In this document: positions 1-7,089 of the stretch, in pieces | Layout: every line of letters starts with the position of its first letter | Numbering within the stretch: the stretch's first letter is position 1 | NCBI RefSeq assembly: GCF_900105355.1 | Contig: NZ_FNSC01000001.1 | Location: 3,596,001-3,660,000 of the forward strand | Direction: 5' to 3' | Length of the DNA stretch: 64,000 bases | DNA from: Pseudomonas anguilliseptica | Lineage (GTDB): Bacteria; Pseudomonadota; Gammaproteobacteria; Pseudomonadales; Pseudomonadaceae | Position numbers and translations under genes: made by a program | The notes under the pieces: model-generated | Told to the model about the DNA's origin: nothing | What the model saw: the letters and a program-made list of their open reading frames with translations, nothing else | Databases searched by the model: none

Positions 1-113
1 CCTAGGTCATTGATCGCGGTGAGGTGAATCTGCTGCTCCATTTTGCGCTCGAACAACGCGCGCACCAGGCAGCGACCGATACGTCCATATCCATTGATAG
101 CAATGCGCAGCAT
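1..113 (-). CDS. epd: Erythrose-4-phosphate / glyceraldehyde-3-phosphate dehydrogenase, N-terminus only
   Basis: Only the first 37 codons lie in the window; the gene runs off the left edge. The visible protein begins [20 protein letters not shown], the GxGxxG Rossmann start of the GapA/Epd family, and continues to an AIND segment typical of the NAD-binding fold. Epd oxidises erythrose 4-phosphate in the vitamin B6 pathway. The choice of Epd over a GapA paralogue is an inference from the N-terminal style, so the symbol is tentative. An AGGGA sequence lies upstream of the ATG. The lipoprotein gene upstream is on the same strand. Confidence 0.7.
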   Translation of the reverse strand, partial: MLRIAINGYGRIGRCLVRALFERKMEQQIHLTAINDL

Positions 114-214
114 AACGATATCCCTTTGGCTGTCTTCCTTTGCAGCTTAGGCCAATCGTCTAGCAAGCGGCTGATCTATCTCAGCTATCTGCGCATTGGT
201 CGGTGTATCCACGC

Positions 215-237
215 TCAGTCGTTACGCGCGCCACCTA
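215..237 (-). other. Detached 3' end of the lipoprotein gene interrupted by IS630 copy 1
   Basis: Removing the IS and one TA duplicate joins this segment to the lipoprotein gene that resumes at 1424. The reading frame then runs AYLGGARND and stops at TGA (215-217). The restored native protein would be 223 residues. The clean restoration also shows that this IS copy sits at its original insertion point and has not recombined with the other copy. Confidence 0.8.
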
Positions 238-1421
238 ATGAACTGTCTGTAAAATTCGTTAATCCAATGCCGGGCCAGTATACTGCGCGCTCTATCGTCA
301 TGAATTGAGCTCCCATATGGCCCGGCCAGCAGCCCCATTCTTCTTGAGTCCCAGTGATGCCGACATGCTGCAAGGCTGGTTACGCATGGGATCGCTGCCT
401 CAGAGCATCGGCCAGCGGGCCAGAATTCTGTTGCTGCTGGCCAACGGTCTCACGCCCAAGGAGATCAGCGAGCAGCTGCAAGTCTCTGCGCCAGTGGTCT
501 TCAAATGGCGTAAACGCTACCAGGAGACCGGTCTGGAGGGGCTGAGTGACCTGCGGCGCAGTGGAGCGCCTCGCAAGCTCAACGAAGCGAAGATCAAGGA
601 AATCCTGACGCTGACGACCCAGCGAGTCCCGCGCGAAGCTACCCACTGGAGCCTACGGTTGATGGCCAAGTACGCTGGGGTCAGCATCTGGCAGGTCGCA
701 CAGGTGTGGGCTGCTGCCGACCTCAAGCCGCACCGGTTGAAAACCTTCAAGATCAGTAACGACCCGCACTTTGCAGACAAAGTGGTCGATGTCGTCGGGC
801 TCTATTTGAATCCGCCCGACAACGCCCTGGTGCTATCTGTTGACGAAAAAACACAGATCCAGGCGCTGGACCGCACACAGCCCATGCTGCCGCTCAAGCC
901 CGGGCAGATTGAGCGGCGGACGCATGACTATAAGCGCCACGGTACGGCCAGTCTGTACGCAGCCTTTGACATCCTGACGGGTAAGGTCATCGGCCGTATC
1001 ACCCAGCGGCACAGGGCCAAGGAGTTTTTGGAGTTCCTTCGACAGATCGACCGCAGCACTCCCGCCGAGCTGGACCTGCATGTAATTCTGGACAACAGCT
1101 CGACTCACAAGACCGCTGCCGTCAGGGAATGGCTGGAGAAGCATCCCCGTTTCAAGCTGCACTTCACACCGACCAGCGCCTCGTGGCTGAACGCCGTGGA
1201 GGGCTGGTTTGCGCAACTGGAAAGACGGGCGCTTTATCGTGATGCCTTCAGCAGCGTGGCTGACCTGAGAGCGGCGATACGTCGCTTCATTGAAGCTCAT
1301 AACGAACATTCGGCTAAGCCGTTCCGCTGGAGCAAAACGGCTGAGTCGATTATCAGCTCCGTGCATCGAGCAAAGCTGGCTGTAATTCGGAATGAGTTAT
1401 TGGATTAACCAGACAGGCCAC
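238..1421 (+). mobile_element. IS630-family insertion sequence, copy 1
   Basis: The element is 1184 bp, flanked by TA at 236-237 and 1422-1423, the usual IS630/Tc1 target duplication. Its ends share an imperfect inverted repeat with the core CTGTCTG; the left end reads ATGAACTGTCTG and the right end, reversed, GTGGCCTGTCTG. A same-length copy lies at 43879-45062 in the opposite orientation, and comparing the two fixes the boundaries. It carries one transposase gene on the plus strand. Confidence 0.88.
305..1408 (+). CDS. IS630-family transposase
   Basis: The protein is 367 residues. An N-terminal helix-turn-helix region (about residues 30-90, ISEQLQVSAPVVFKWRKRY) is followed by a DDE catalytic domain. 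Candidate catalytic residues are the Asp in LSVDEKTQ, the Asp in HVILDNSSTHK and the Glu in NAVEGWFAQLERR. It cuts and pastes its element into TA sites. An in-frame ATG at residue 5 (MARPAAPF) is an alternative start. The reading frame is intact and identical in the track translation to the second copy, so both are probably recent and potentially active. Confidence 0.92.
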   Translation: MSSHMARPAAPFFLSPSDADMLQGWLRMGSLPQSIGQRARILLLLANGLTPKEISEQLQVSAPVVFKWRKRYQETGLEGLSDLRRSGAPRKLNEAKIKEILTLTTQRVPREATHWSLRLMAKYAGVSIWQVAQVWAAADLKPHRLKTFKISNDPHFADKVVDVVGLYLNPPDNALVLSVDEKTQIQALDRTQPMLPLKPGQIERRTHDYKRHGTASLYAAFDILTGKVIGRITQRHRAKEFLEFLRQIDRSTPAELDLHVILDNSSTHKTAAVREWLEKHPRFKLHFTPTSASWLNAVEGWFAQLERRALYRDAFSSVADLRAAIRRFIEAHNEHSAKPFRWSKTAESIISSVHRAKLAVIRNELLD

Positions 1422-2072
1422 TAGGTAGGCGCAGCCTCGCAGGACTTCGCCGTTGAGGCGTAATTCAGCGCTCAGGTGCTGTACCGCGCCACTCATGCTG
1501 TCGACGCAGCGCTGGCGGGCGACCCAGAGATCAAGGCGTTGGCCATTGGCTTCGCTGCTGAGGTTGAGGCGGCCTTCGGGCAATTGCTCTTCCAGGTACG
1601 GCAACGCCTGTGGTTCCTGGCCTGGACGATTGAGGATCAGGCCCTGATTGCTTACCGCGATATTCCAGTCCGGCTCATGTCCGCTGGCGCGCAGGAGGGT
1701 ACGGGCGAAGTTGATATCCGTGCAGCCATGGCCTTCAGCCTGTACGCGGTACACCTGGTTCGGTACGAACTGGCCATCCACACCTTGCTGCGCATTGGCC
1801 TGTAGCTGGCCGCGCATATCAACATAGAGCGTTGTGTAGCCGTCAGCGAAGAGTGCGCTGGCATCGCTGCTCAGTTCGGCTGTGCTGTCTTCCTTGAGGA
1901 TAAATTGACGTTGTTCCTGGCAAGGGCGAAACAGCAACTGGCCCGCATTCAGGCTCAGCTCGCCCTGCATGCGTGTCTGCCCAATTACCGGCTCGGCGGG
2001 TTTTTCGGTAAACACTTGGCAACTGGCGAGCAGTGGCAACAAGGCAAAACAAAAAGGGCGGCTGAAACGCAT
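1353..2072 (-). pseudogene. Exported lipoprotein (COG3650-like), C-terminus replaced by IS sequence
   Basis: The gene starts at the ATG at 2072, preceded by AGGAG seven bases upstream; the longer reading frame to 2099 has no such site. The first residues, MRFSRPFCFALLPLLASC, form a lipoprotein signal peptide with Cys at the LASC lipobox. The mature part contains a GHEPDWN-like segment (about residue 140) seen in small META/COG3650-type envelope lipoproteins. The function is unknown. IS630 copy 1 inserted at the seventh-last codon, so the present frame ends in IS-derived residues (after AYL) instead of GGARND. Only the extreme C-terminus is changed, so the product may still work. Confidence 0.7.
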
Positions 2073-2203
2073 CGTAGCACTCCTGAAAAGTGCGCTCACG
2101 TTACCTAGGCCCCTGGCGTATCACAAGGGCATGCCGCCGCTGGCGACGGCATTTTCAGCAGCAGTCAGAACGGTTGAACCTGCTGGCTGACGTGCCCTGA
2201 GTG

Positions 2204-2533
2204 TTAGTCAGTCTTGATGGTGGTCGTAGGGCCATTGGTCTTGACCGACTCAATACCGCCCTCACGACTGGCCGCAGCCTTGTACATCTGGCTGGTGCCA
2301 ATCACCTGATGGTTGGCCGCCTTGAGGTTGAAGTAAAAGCGTCCGTCACTGGCATCCTTGCGCTCGTAACGCTCATCGGCGGGCGAGTTCTTCTGCACCG
2401 AAGCAATGCCGCCTTCGGCAGCCGCGCGAGTTTCGTATTGTTCACTGCGCAAAATTACCTCGGCATTGCCTGCCTTCAGCACGAAAAAGAACCGGCCTTT
2501 ATCGTTCTTCGAAAGTTCATACCAACCAGCCAT
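2204..2533 (-). CDS. YegP-family protein (DUF1508 repeats)
   Basis: The protein has 109 residues from the ATG at 2533, which has GGAGG five bases upstream. Two tandem DUF1508 units are visible: the first begins AGWYELSKNDKGRFFFVLKA and the second repeats the pattern with DGRFYFNLKAANHQVI. Each has the G-R-F/Y-x-F-x-LKA core and an ExGIxSV end. Family members are small soluble proteins of unknown cellular role. The adjacent exported-protein gene is on the same strand. Confidence 0.85.
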   Translation of the reverse strand: MAGWYELSKNDKGRFFFVLKAGNAEVILRSEQYETRAAAEGGIASVQKNSPADERYERKDASDGRFYFNLKAANHQVIGTSQMYKAAASREGGIESVKTNGPTTTIKTD

Positions 2534-2684
2534 GGCGGCCTCCATCAAATATAAGGGAAGGGGTAGAACAGCGATCAACGTAACCACACGTGCGTGATCG
2601 ACGGGCAAAAGCATAGCAAGGGCGTGTGACAGTGTTTTGCGAGCAGCTATTTAGACAGAGCTTGAATGGGTTGCTTGCTCTGAG

Positions 2685-3098
2685 TTAATCGCCGGACAAA
2701 TCCGACTCCTGACCTGGGTCGCCCAAGAGGAATGTGTCGCCATTGCTTGCGGTCAACGTAGCGGTACCCAGATTGCGGATAACCCAGTGCCATTGGCCAT
2801 AGCGGGTCTGCAACGTGCCGCGCGCAGTGCAGGGGCCGTAGAGGAAAAAGTCATGCTGCTGACGTGCGGAAATAAGCACCGCGCGCGCAAAGAAGGCCTG
2901 TACCTGAGCCGGTTCGATCACAAACTTGGCGCAGCCTTCAGACGGTGGGCCGATCCCCTGTTCCTGCACGTGGATTCTGGTGATTGTACCTATGGGGGAT
3001 GCTGAGCAGGCCAGCGGGAGCAATAGCATTGATAACAGTAGGCCGGCGACTATTCGACAGGGTTTATGTGTTGGGATAGATGCTAGTTGTTTGGTCAT
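2685..3098 (-). CDS. Small exported protein of unknown function; possible integron cassette ORF
   Basis: The protein has 137 residues with a signal peptide (hydrophobic stretch VAGLLLSMLLLPLACSAS, about residues 18-35). The mature part has two Cys (EGCAKF and GPCTARG) that could form a disulfide. I recognise no family. The start codon lies only six bases after the core site of an attC-like repeat (3105-3111), and there is no clear Shine-Dalgarno sequence, both common in integron cassettes. I find no attC at its 3' end, so it may instead be the first chromosomal gene beyond the array. Confidence 0.6.
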   Translation of the reverse strand: MTKQLASIPTHKPCRIVAGLLLSMLLLPLACSASPIGTITRIHVQEQGIGPPSEGCAKFVIEPAQVQAFFARAVLISARQQHDFFLYGPCTARGTLQTRYGQWHWVIRNLGTATLTASNGDTFLLGDPGQESDLSGD

Positions 3099-3104
3099 TG
3101 CCGT

Positions 3105-3180
3105 GGGTAACGTTTAGGTTAAGGGGCGGGCTCTGCCCGTCCCAGAGAGCAAAGCGAACGATTTGAATGCTGTATGCATT
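3105..3180 (-). repeat. attC-like recombination site 1
   Basis: Read on the minus strand the site ends GCCCGCCCCTTAACC then TAAACGTTACCC. This resembles the L'-R' half of attC sites (CTTAAC...CGTTA). A GGGACGGGC / GCCCGCCCC hairpin forms the central stem. About 60 bp are nearly identical to the repeat at 4451-4518. The outer R'' box is degenerate (GCATACAG instead of RYYYAAC). Together with the intI gene 4 kb away, this supports an integron attachment site. Confidence 0.6.
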
Positions 3181-3258
3181 AACACTCACACTCTATGGCT
3201 TATATGGTCTAATATTTTTGCATTGTAAGCATTTAACCTTTCGGCGGAATGGCCAAAG

Positions 3259-4450
3259 GGATGGTCTGAAGTAGCCATGTATTTCTGGCTGACTTCAGCC
3301 CCCGCCGATTTTGAAAGCGGCAAATCGATCAAAAACGATCAGATTACCCATTCATTTCTGTGTTTTTAGCCGCCGCGAGTAGCTCGCGGCAGCCATTTCC
3401 CGCATTACAGGCGCACCTCTCCTGCATTGGTCAGTAAATGTCGGCGTGCCATCCACAGGTTCGACAGCGCGAACAGCGTCATCAGTTGCGCCGTGTTCTT
3501 GGCCAAGCCACGGAAGCGTGTCTTTACATAACTGAACTGACGCTTGATCACCCGGAACGGGTGCTCAACCTTGGCGCGCACCTGGGCCTTGGCCTTCTCG
3601 ATCTTGCGTTTGGCTTTGTACAGCGGGCTGCTCTTACCCAGCTTCTTATAGGTGCTGCGGCGGGCAGCAACCTGCCAGATCACCTCGCGCCCATCATGTT
3701 CGGGGCGCTTTTCGACGCCGGTATAACCCGCATCGGCGCACACCACGTTTTCCTCGCCGTGCAGCAACTTGTCGACCTGAGTGACATCCGCCACGTTGGC
3801 CGCCGTGCCTACCACGCTGTGTACCAGCCCCGACTCGTCATCCACGCCAATGTGCGCCTTCATGCCGAAGTAGTATTGGTTGCCCTTCTTGGCCTGGTGC
3901 ATCTCTGGGTCGCGTTTGCCGTCCTTGTTCTTGGTCGAACTCGGCGCATTGATCAGCGTGGCATCGACGATGGTGCCTTGGCGCAACGACAGGCCACGGT
4001 CGCCAAGATAGCCATTGATGACGGCCAGGATGCCGGCAGCCAACTCATGTTTCTCCAGCAGACGACGGAAGTTGAGGATGGTGGTTTCGTCGGGGATACG
4101 TTCCAGACTCAGCCCGGCGAACTGCCGCAGGATAGTGGTCTCGTACAGCGCTTCTTCCATCGCCGGGTCGCTGTAGCCGAACCAGTTCTGCATCAGGTGC
4201 ACACGTAGCATCGCCATCAGCGGATAGGCCGGCCGACCGCCTTCACCCTTGGGGTAATACGGTTCGATCAGTGCGATCAAACCCTTCCACGGCACCACCC
4301 GATCCATCTCGATCAGGAACAACTCTTTGCGGGTCTGCTTGCGTTTGCCGGCGTACTCGGCATCGGCGAAGGTCATTTGCTTCATCGGAAAACTCGGCGG
4401 GTGGCGTCCGGGCATTTTGCCAAAATCAGGAAGTCTTATTCAGAGTTTCC
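3259..4450 (-). mobile_element. IS5-family insertion sequence, copy A
   Basis: The element is 1192 bp, bounded by comparison with the copy at 45231-46422. The ends are GGATGGTCTGAAG and, reversed, GGAAACTCTGAA. The right flank is CTAA, as expected for the 4-bp YTAR target of this group, but the left flank is AAAG. This copy therefore has no target duplication. It abuts the core of attC-like site 2 directly. Confidence 0.85.
3405..4385 (-). CDS. IS5-family transposase (copy A)
   Basis: The start at 4385 (MKQMTFADAEY) matches the start of copy B; the frame to 4415 only adds IS-end sequence. The 326-residue protein has an N-terminal DUF772 domain (VHLMQNWFGYSDPAMEEALY) and a DDE domain. Likely catalytic residues are the Asp of GTIVDATLI, the Asp of CADAGYTGVEKR and the Glu of KVEHPFRVIKRQF. 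The frame is intact. It differs from copy B at scattered positions (for example VVCADAGYTG against MVGADAGYTG), so the two copies are not a very recent duplication. Confidence 0.92.
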   Translation of the reverse strand: MKQMTFADAEYAGKRKQTRKELFLIEMDRVVPWKGLIALIEPYYPKGEGGRPAYPLMAMLRVHLMQNWFGYSDPAMEEALYETTILRQFAGLSLERIPDETTILNFRRLLEKHELAAGILAVINGYLGDRGLSLRQGTIVDATLINAPSSTKNKDGKRDPEMHQAKKGNQYYFGMKAHIGVDDESGLVHSVVGTAANVADVTQVDKLLHGEENVVCADAGYTGVEKRPEHDGREVIWQVAARRSTYKKLGKSSPLYKAKRKIEKAKAQVRAKVEHPFRVIKRQFSYVKTRFRGLAKNTAQLMTLFALSNLWMARRHLLTNAGEVRL

Positions 4451-4518
4451 CTAACGTTTGGTTAAGGGGCGGGCTCTAGCCCGTCCCAGTGAGCGAAGCG
4501 AACGATTTGAATGCTGTA
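4451..4518 (-). repeat. attC-like recombination site 2, inner part, split by an IS1111-type element
   Basis: This is nearly identical to the repeat at 3111-3173. On the minus strand it reads GACGGGCTAGAGCCCGCCCC, then CTTAACCAAACGTTAG. The IS5 copy begins exactly at the core (GTTAG), and the IS1111-type element begins at the other side near 4519. The remaining outer box of the site is at 5534-5549, beyond the IS1111-type element. Confidence 0.6.
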
Positions 4519-4584
4519 ATGGACTCTCCCCGCGCCACAGTTCTATACCCAGAACCGCGGTGACTGAACAAAGGGAGAGGCGCG

Positions 4585-5274
4585 ATGAAACGAATTGCGG
4601 TTGATCTGGCCAAGTCCGTTTACCAAGTTGCCGAGAGTGTCCGTTCCGGCCAGGTGGTGCAGCGCAAGCGGCTGAACCGAGAGGCGTTCAGGCGATATAT
4701 ACAGGAGCAAACTGAGCCGGTCGAGTGGGTGATGGAGGCTTGCGGCACGGCCCATTACTGGGGGCGCGTGGCACAGGCACTGGGCCATTCGATAAAGCTG
4801 ATCCACCCGCGCTATGTACGCCCGTATCGACGCCGCAACAAAACCGACCGTAATGACTGTGATGCGATGCTGGAGGCCGCGCGCTGCAAGGATATCTATC
4901 CGGTGCCGGTGAAAACCCATGAGCAACAACTTGCCAGTGGTCGTCAACTCAGCGCCTGGCTGGGCCTGACACCACGCGAATTCAGTAGCGGCGACCGGCG
5001 CAAGTTGGGTCACATCAGCCGACAGGACAACGTCTATGTGCGCACCTTGTTAATCCACGGCTCGCGAGCGGCCTTGCTGGCAGCACAGCGCTGTCAGGCT
5101 CGCTCACCGGAAAAACTGACCCAATTGCAACGCTGGGCCGTCGAGACGGCAGCCCGTATCGGCCACAACAAAGCGGCTGTAGCCCTGGCCAACAAGTTGG
5201 TCAGGATTTGCTGGGCCGTGTGGTGCCATGAGCGGCGTTTCAGTGGTAACTGGCAAAGCCTAAAGCCCGCCTGA
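4585..5274 (+). pseudogene. IS1111-group transposase with in-frame internal deletion
   Basis: The frame encodes 229 residues, against about 330-345 for intact relatives. The N-terminal DEDD (RuvC-like) domain is present: Asp in RIAVDLAK, Glu in WVMEACGTAHYW and the two Asp of KTDRNDCDA. At about residue 115 (VKTHEQQ) it jumps to the C-terminal SGRQLSAWLGLTPRE segment of the Tnp_20 domain. The missing roughly 100 residues include the linker and the region expected to carry the catalytic Ser. An AGGGAGAGG sequence precedes the ATG. The deletion keeps the reading frame, so a shortened protein could still be made. Confidence 0.85.
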
Positions 5275-5280
5275 CGGCGG

Positions 5281-5521
5281 GGTAATCAGAAGGGAGAGAT
5301 GGTTTTCTTGTGGTTGTGGTGAGCAGCAGCACTGTCGGAACAGGCGAGTCCTGCAGCGGAATAAGGCCGATAACAATCATGATCCGCGTGATCGATTGAA
5401 CGCTTGGCCCCCGCTGCGCGAACTACAGAGTGGCCAGGGCGGTGAGCCCAAAACAGGCCGGATATACGAATGCAACCGCGCTGACGACAGGTGCAAAAGC
5501 AAAGCTTTGCTCACTACTTGT
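5281..5521 (+). ncRNA. Putative bridge/seeker RNA region of the IS1111-type element
   Basis: This 3' non-coding segment lies between the transposase stop and the right subterminal repeat and has no convincing reading frame. In the IS1111 group the guide (bridge or seek) RNA is encoded in the right non-coding end. The assignment rests on position only; I have not derived a fold or matched guide loops to the target. Confidence 0.35.
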
Positions 5522-5533
5522 GGGGAGAGTCCA

Positions 5534-5549
5534 TATACAATTGTTATGC
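5534..5549 (-). repeat. Outer (R''-like) box of attC-like site 2
   Basis: On the minus strand this reads GCATAACAATTGTATA, directly beyond the IS1111-type element. GCATAAC fits the RYYYAAC box that opens an attC, and AATT often follows it. Its complement GTTATGC fits known core variants. Beyond it, 5550-5665 is about 115 bp of cassette-like remnant with no supported gene. Confidence 0.5.
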
Positions 5550-5665
5550 GGTGCATTAATGCTGGCTACTTAATCCGGCGTGTACAGATAGTTTAGATAA
5601 CGGTTTTGATAAAAATATCGAGCGTTTCATGAGATTCAAAAAGCTCTGGCCAAACCTCATGCCCT

Positions 5666-6778
5666 GGCGGTTGCAGGAGCTGAGTGCAACACGGTTATTG
5701 AATTGACGCTGGCGCATCATGCCGCATAGCCATGGCTTCTTGCATTACTTCGCTCATGACTTCGATCGGGCACTTGAAGTCGAAGCGCTTACGCGGCCGC
5801 ATATTCAGTTGCAGTGCAATGGCATCCAACTGTTCTTGGCTGTGTCCCGACAAGTCTGTGCCCTTGGGCAGGTACTGGCGAATGAGGCCGTTGATGTTTT
5901 CGTTGCTGCCGCGCTGCCAGGGGCTGTGTGGGTCGCAGAAGTAGATCGCTATGCCGGTTCTCTGGGTGATCTCGGCGTGCCGCGCCATCTCCCGGCCCTG
6001 GTCGTAGGTCATGCTCTTACGCATCGCCAGCGGCATACGATTGAGTGCGGCGCTGAAACCTTCCATCGCCGAGGTCGCCGTCGCATCGTTCATCTTGATC
6101 AGCATCAGGTAGCCACTGGTGCGTTCTACCAAGGTGCCGACCGACGAGGCGTTGGCCTTGCCCTTGATAAGGTCGCCCTCCCAGTGGCCCGGCATCAGGC
6201 GGTCTTCAATCTCCGGCGGGCGCACGTGAATACTGACCAGCTCCGGGAGCTGGCCACGTCGATCCACGCCGCCAGAGCGCGGCCTGCGCGTCGTCTTGCT
6301 TTGGCGCAGGCAGATAATCAGCTCCTTGCGCAGCTCGCCGACCGGCAAGGCATAGATCGCGGTATAGATCGTCTCGCGACAGACGTAGGCATCTCTGAGG
6401 CTGGGTATGTTCATGCTGCGCAGCTTGCCGGCAATCTGCTCGGGAGACAAACGCTCACGCAGCATATGGGTCACCAACTCGAAGCGTTCACTACCGGGCA
6501 GCAGCTTTCGCTTGGGCCGGCAGACTTGGCGCCGGGCTCTCATCTGCTGCTGCGCCGCACGGGCCGAGTAACGACCGCAGACCTCTCGATTACGGCGCAA
6601 CTCGCGACTGATAGTCGAGGGGGATCGGTTGATCAGGTGGGCAATCTTGCGCAGGCTAAAGCCTTGGGCATGACCGATTTGAATAGTGGCGCGCTCTTCA
6701 ACGCTGAGTTCGGAATAAGACATAGGGGCAGCACCGTATCGGAAAGATCAGGTGTTGCACTCAGTTTTTGCCGCCGCC
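5666..6778 (-). mobile_element. IS30-family insertion sequence
   Basis: The element is about 1113 bp with 27-bp imperfect terminal inverted repeats. Both ends share GGCGG, then GCA, then CTGAGTGCAACAC, with 22 of 27 positions matching. No short target duplication is obvious. It lies inside the integron array, between the attC-like site 2 remnant and the attI side. Confidence 0.82.
5695..6723 (-). CDS. IS30-family transposase
   Basis: The protein is 342 residues. The N-terminal HTH_38 helix-turn-helix reads LRKIAHLINRSPSTISREL (about residues 25-43). The rve-type DDE domain has Asp in GHWEGDLIKG, Asp in MTYDQGREM and Glu in QRGSNENINGLIRQY. Length and motif order match intact IS30 transposases. 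The frame is complete, so the element may be mobile. Confidence 0.93.
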   Translation of the reverse strand: MSYSELSVEERATIQIGHAQGFSLRKIAHLINRSPSTISRELRRNREVCGRYSARAAQQQMRARRQVCRPKRKLLPGSERFELVTHMLRERLSPEQIAGKLRSMNIPSLRDAYVCRETIYTAIYALPVGELRKELIICLRQSKTTRRPRSGGVDRRGQLPELVSIHVRPPEIEDRLMPGHWEGDLIKGKANASSVGTLVERTSGYLMLIKMNDATATSAMEGFSAALNRMPLAMRKSMTYDQGREMARHAEITQRTGIAIYFCDPHSPWQRGSNENINGLIRQYLPKGTDLSGHSQEQLDAIALQLNMRPRKRFDFKCPIEVMSEVMQEAMAMRHDAPASIQ

Positions 6779-6807
6779 GGAGGAAAAATCAAAAAACAGC
6801 GACTTCC

Positions 6808-6871
6808 AGCGAAACCAAACAGCGCTGTTCGCCTTAACAGCAGTTAAGCGATAGCGCTGTTTGGTTTCGCT
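6808..6871. repeat. Long hairpin with perfect 19-bp arms
   Basis: The left arm (6808-6826, AGCGAAACCAAACAGCGCT) is exactly complementary to the right arm (6853-6871). The inner part CGCCTTAAC...GTTAAGCG extends the stem almost to the centre. A/T-rich runs flank both sides. It lies between the IS30 element and the presumed attI. It could be a strong bidirectional terminator, a cassette-derived attachment structure or the remnant of a small palindromic element. Confidence 0.8.
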
Positions 6872-6950
6872 TAATAGCATATTTTTCGTTTTTTGGTCAC
6901 CTTGATTCCATGTCATTTACGTGTCCATCTACGCCGATATCCCTATCGTT

Positions 6951-7082
6951 GGGTAACTATAATTAGGCGACATTGTTGTCGCATAAAACACCTGAAGGTG
7001 TCTGATAACGTTCCTTGTCGTTCTGCAAGTCCTTGTCTAGCTTGGAGTAGGTCGCGACAAAAGCGACATTACTCAGGGAGCA
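6951..7082 (-). promoter_or_regulatory. Presumed attI / intI promoter region
   Basis: The region lies directly upstream of intI, where attI sits in integrons. On the minus strand it contains GTTACCC (6951-6957), the same seven bases as the core of attC-like site 1. It also contains two direct GCGACATT repeats (6967-6974 and 7063-7070), the first forming an inverted repeat with TGTCGC (6977-6982), and a perfect ACACCT-GA-AGGTGT palindrome (6988-7001). Repeats like these could be integrase or regulator sites. I see no convincing LexA box. Exact attI limits are not determined. Confidence 0.4.
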
Positions 7083-7089
7083 ACGCGAC

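Larger units (their letters stand above)
4513..5536 (+). mobile_element. IS1111-group (IS110-family) element, internally deleted
   Basis: The limits are approximate. A 12-bp subterminal inverted repeat marks the ends: TGGACTCTCCCC at 4520-4531 and its complement GGGGAGAGTCCA at 5522-5533. Subterminal repeats of this kind are typical of the IS1111 group, some of which insert specifically into integron attC sites. The element lies between two halves of an attC-like site. It carries a shortened transposase and about 240 bp of 3' non-coding sequence. It is probably immobile because its transposase is deleted. Confidence 0.75.

Noticed and set aside
24..308. Plus-strand 94-codon frame at the left edge
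   Set aside because: It overlaps the N-terminus of epd on the other strand and the IS630 end.
6808..6871. Hairpin as a third attC site
   Set aside because: The arms are perfect and lack the asymmetric R''L''/L'R' layout with extrahelical bases, so I list it only as a hairpin.
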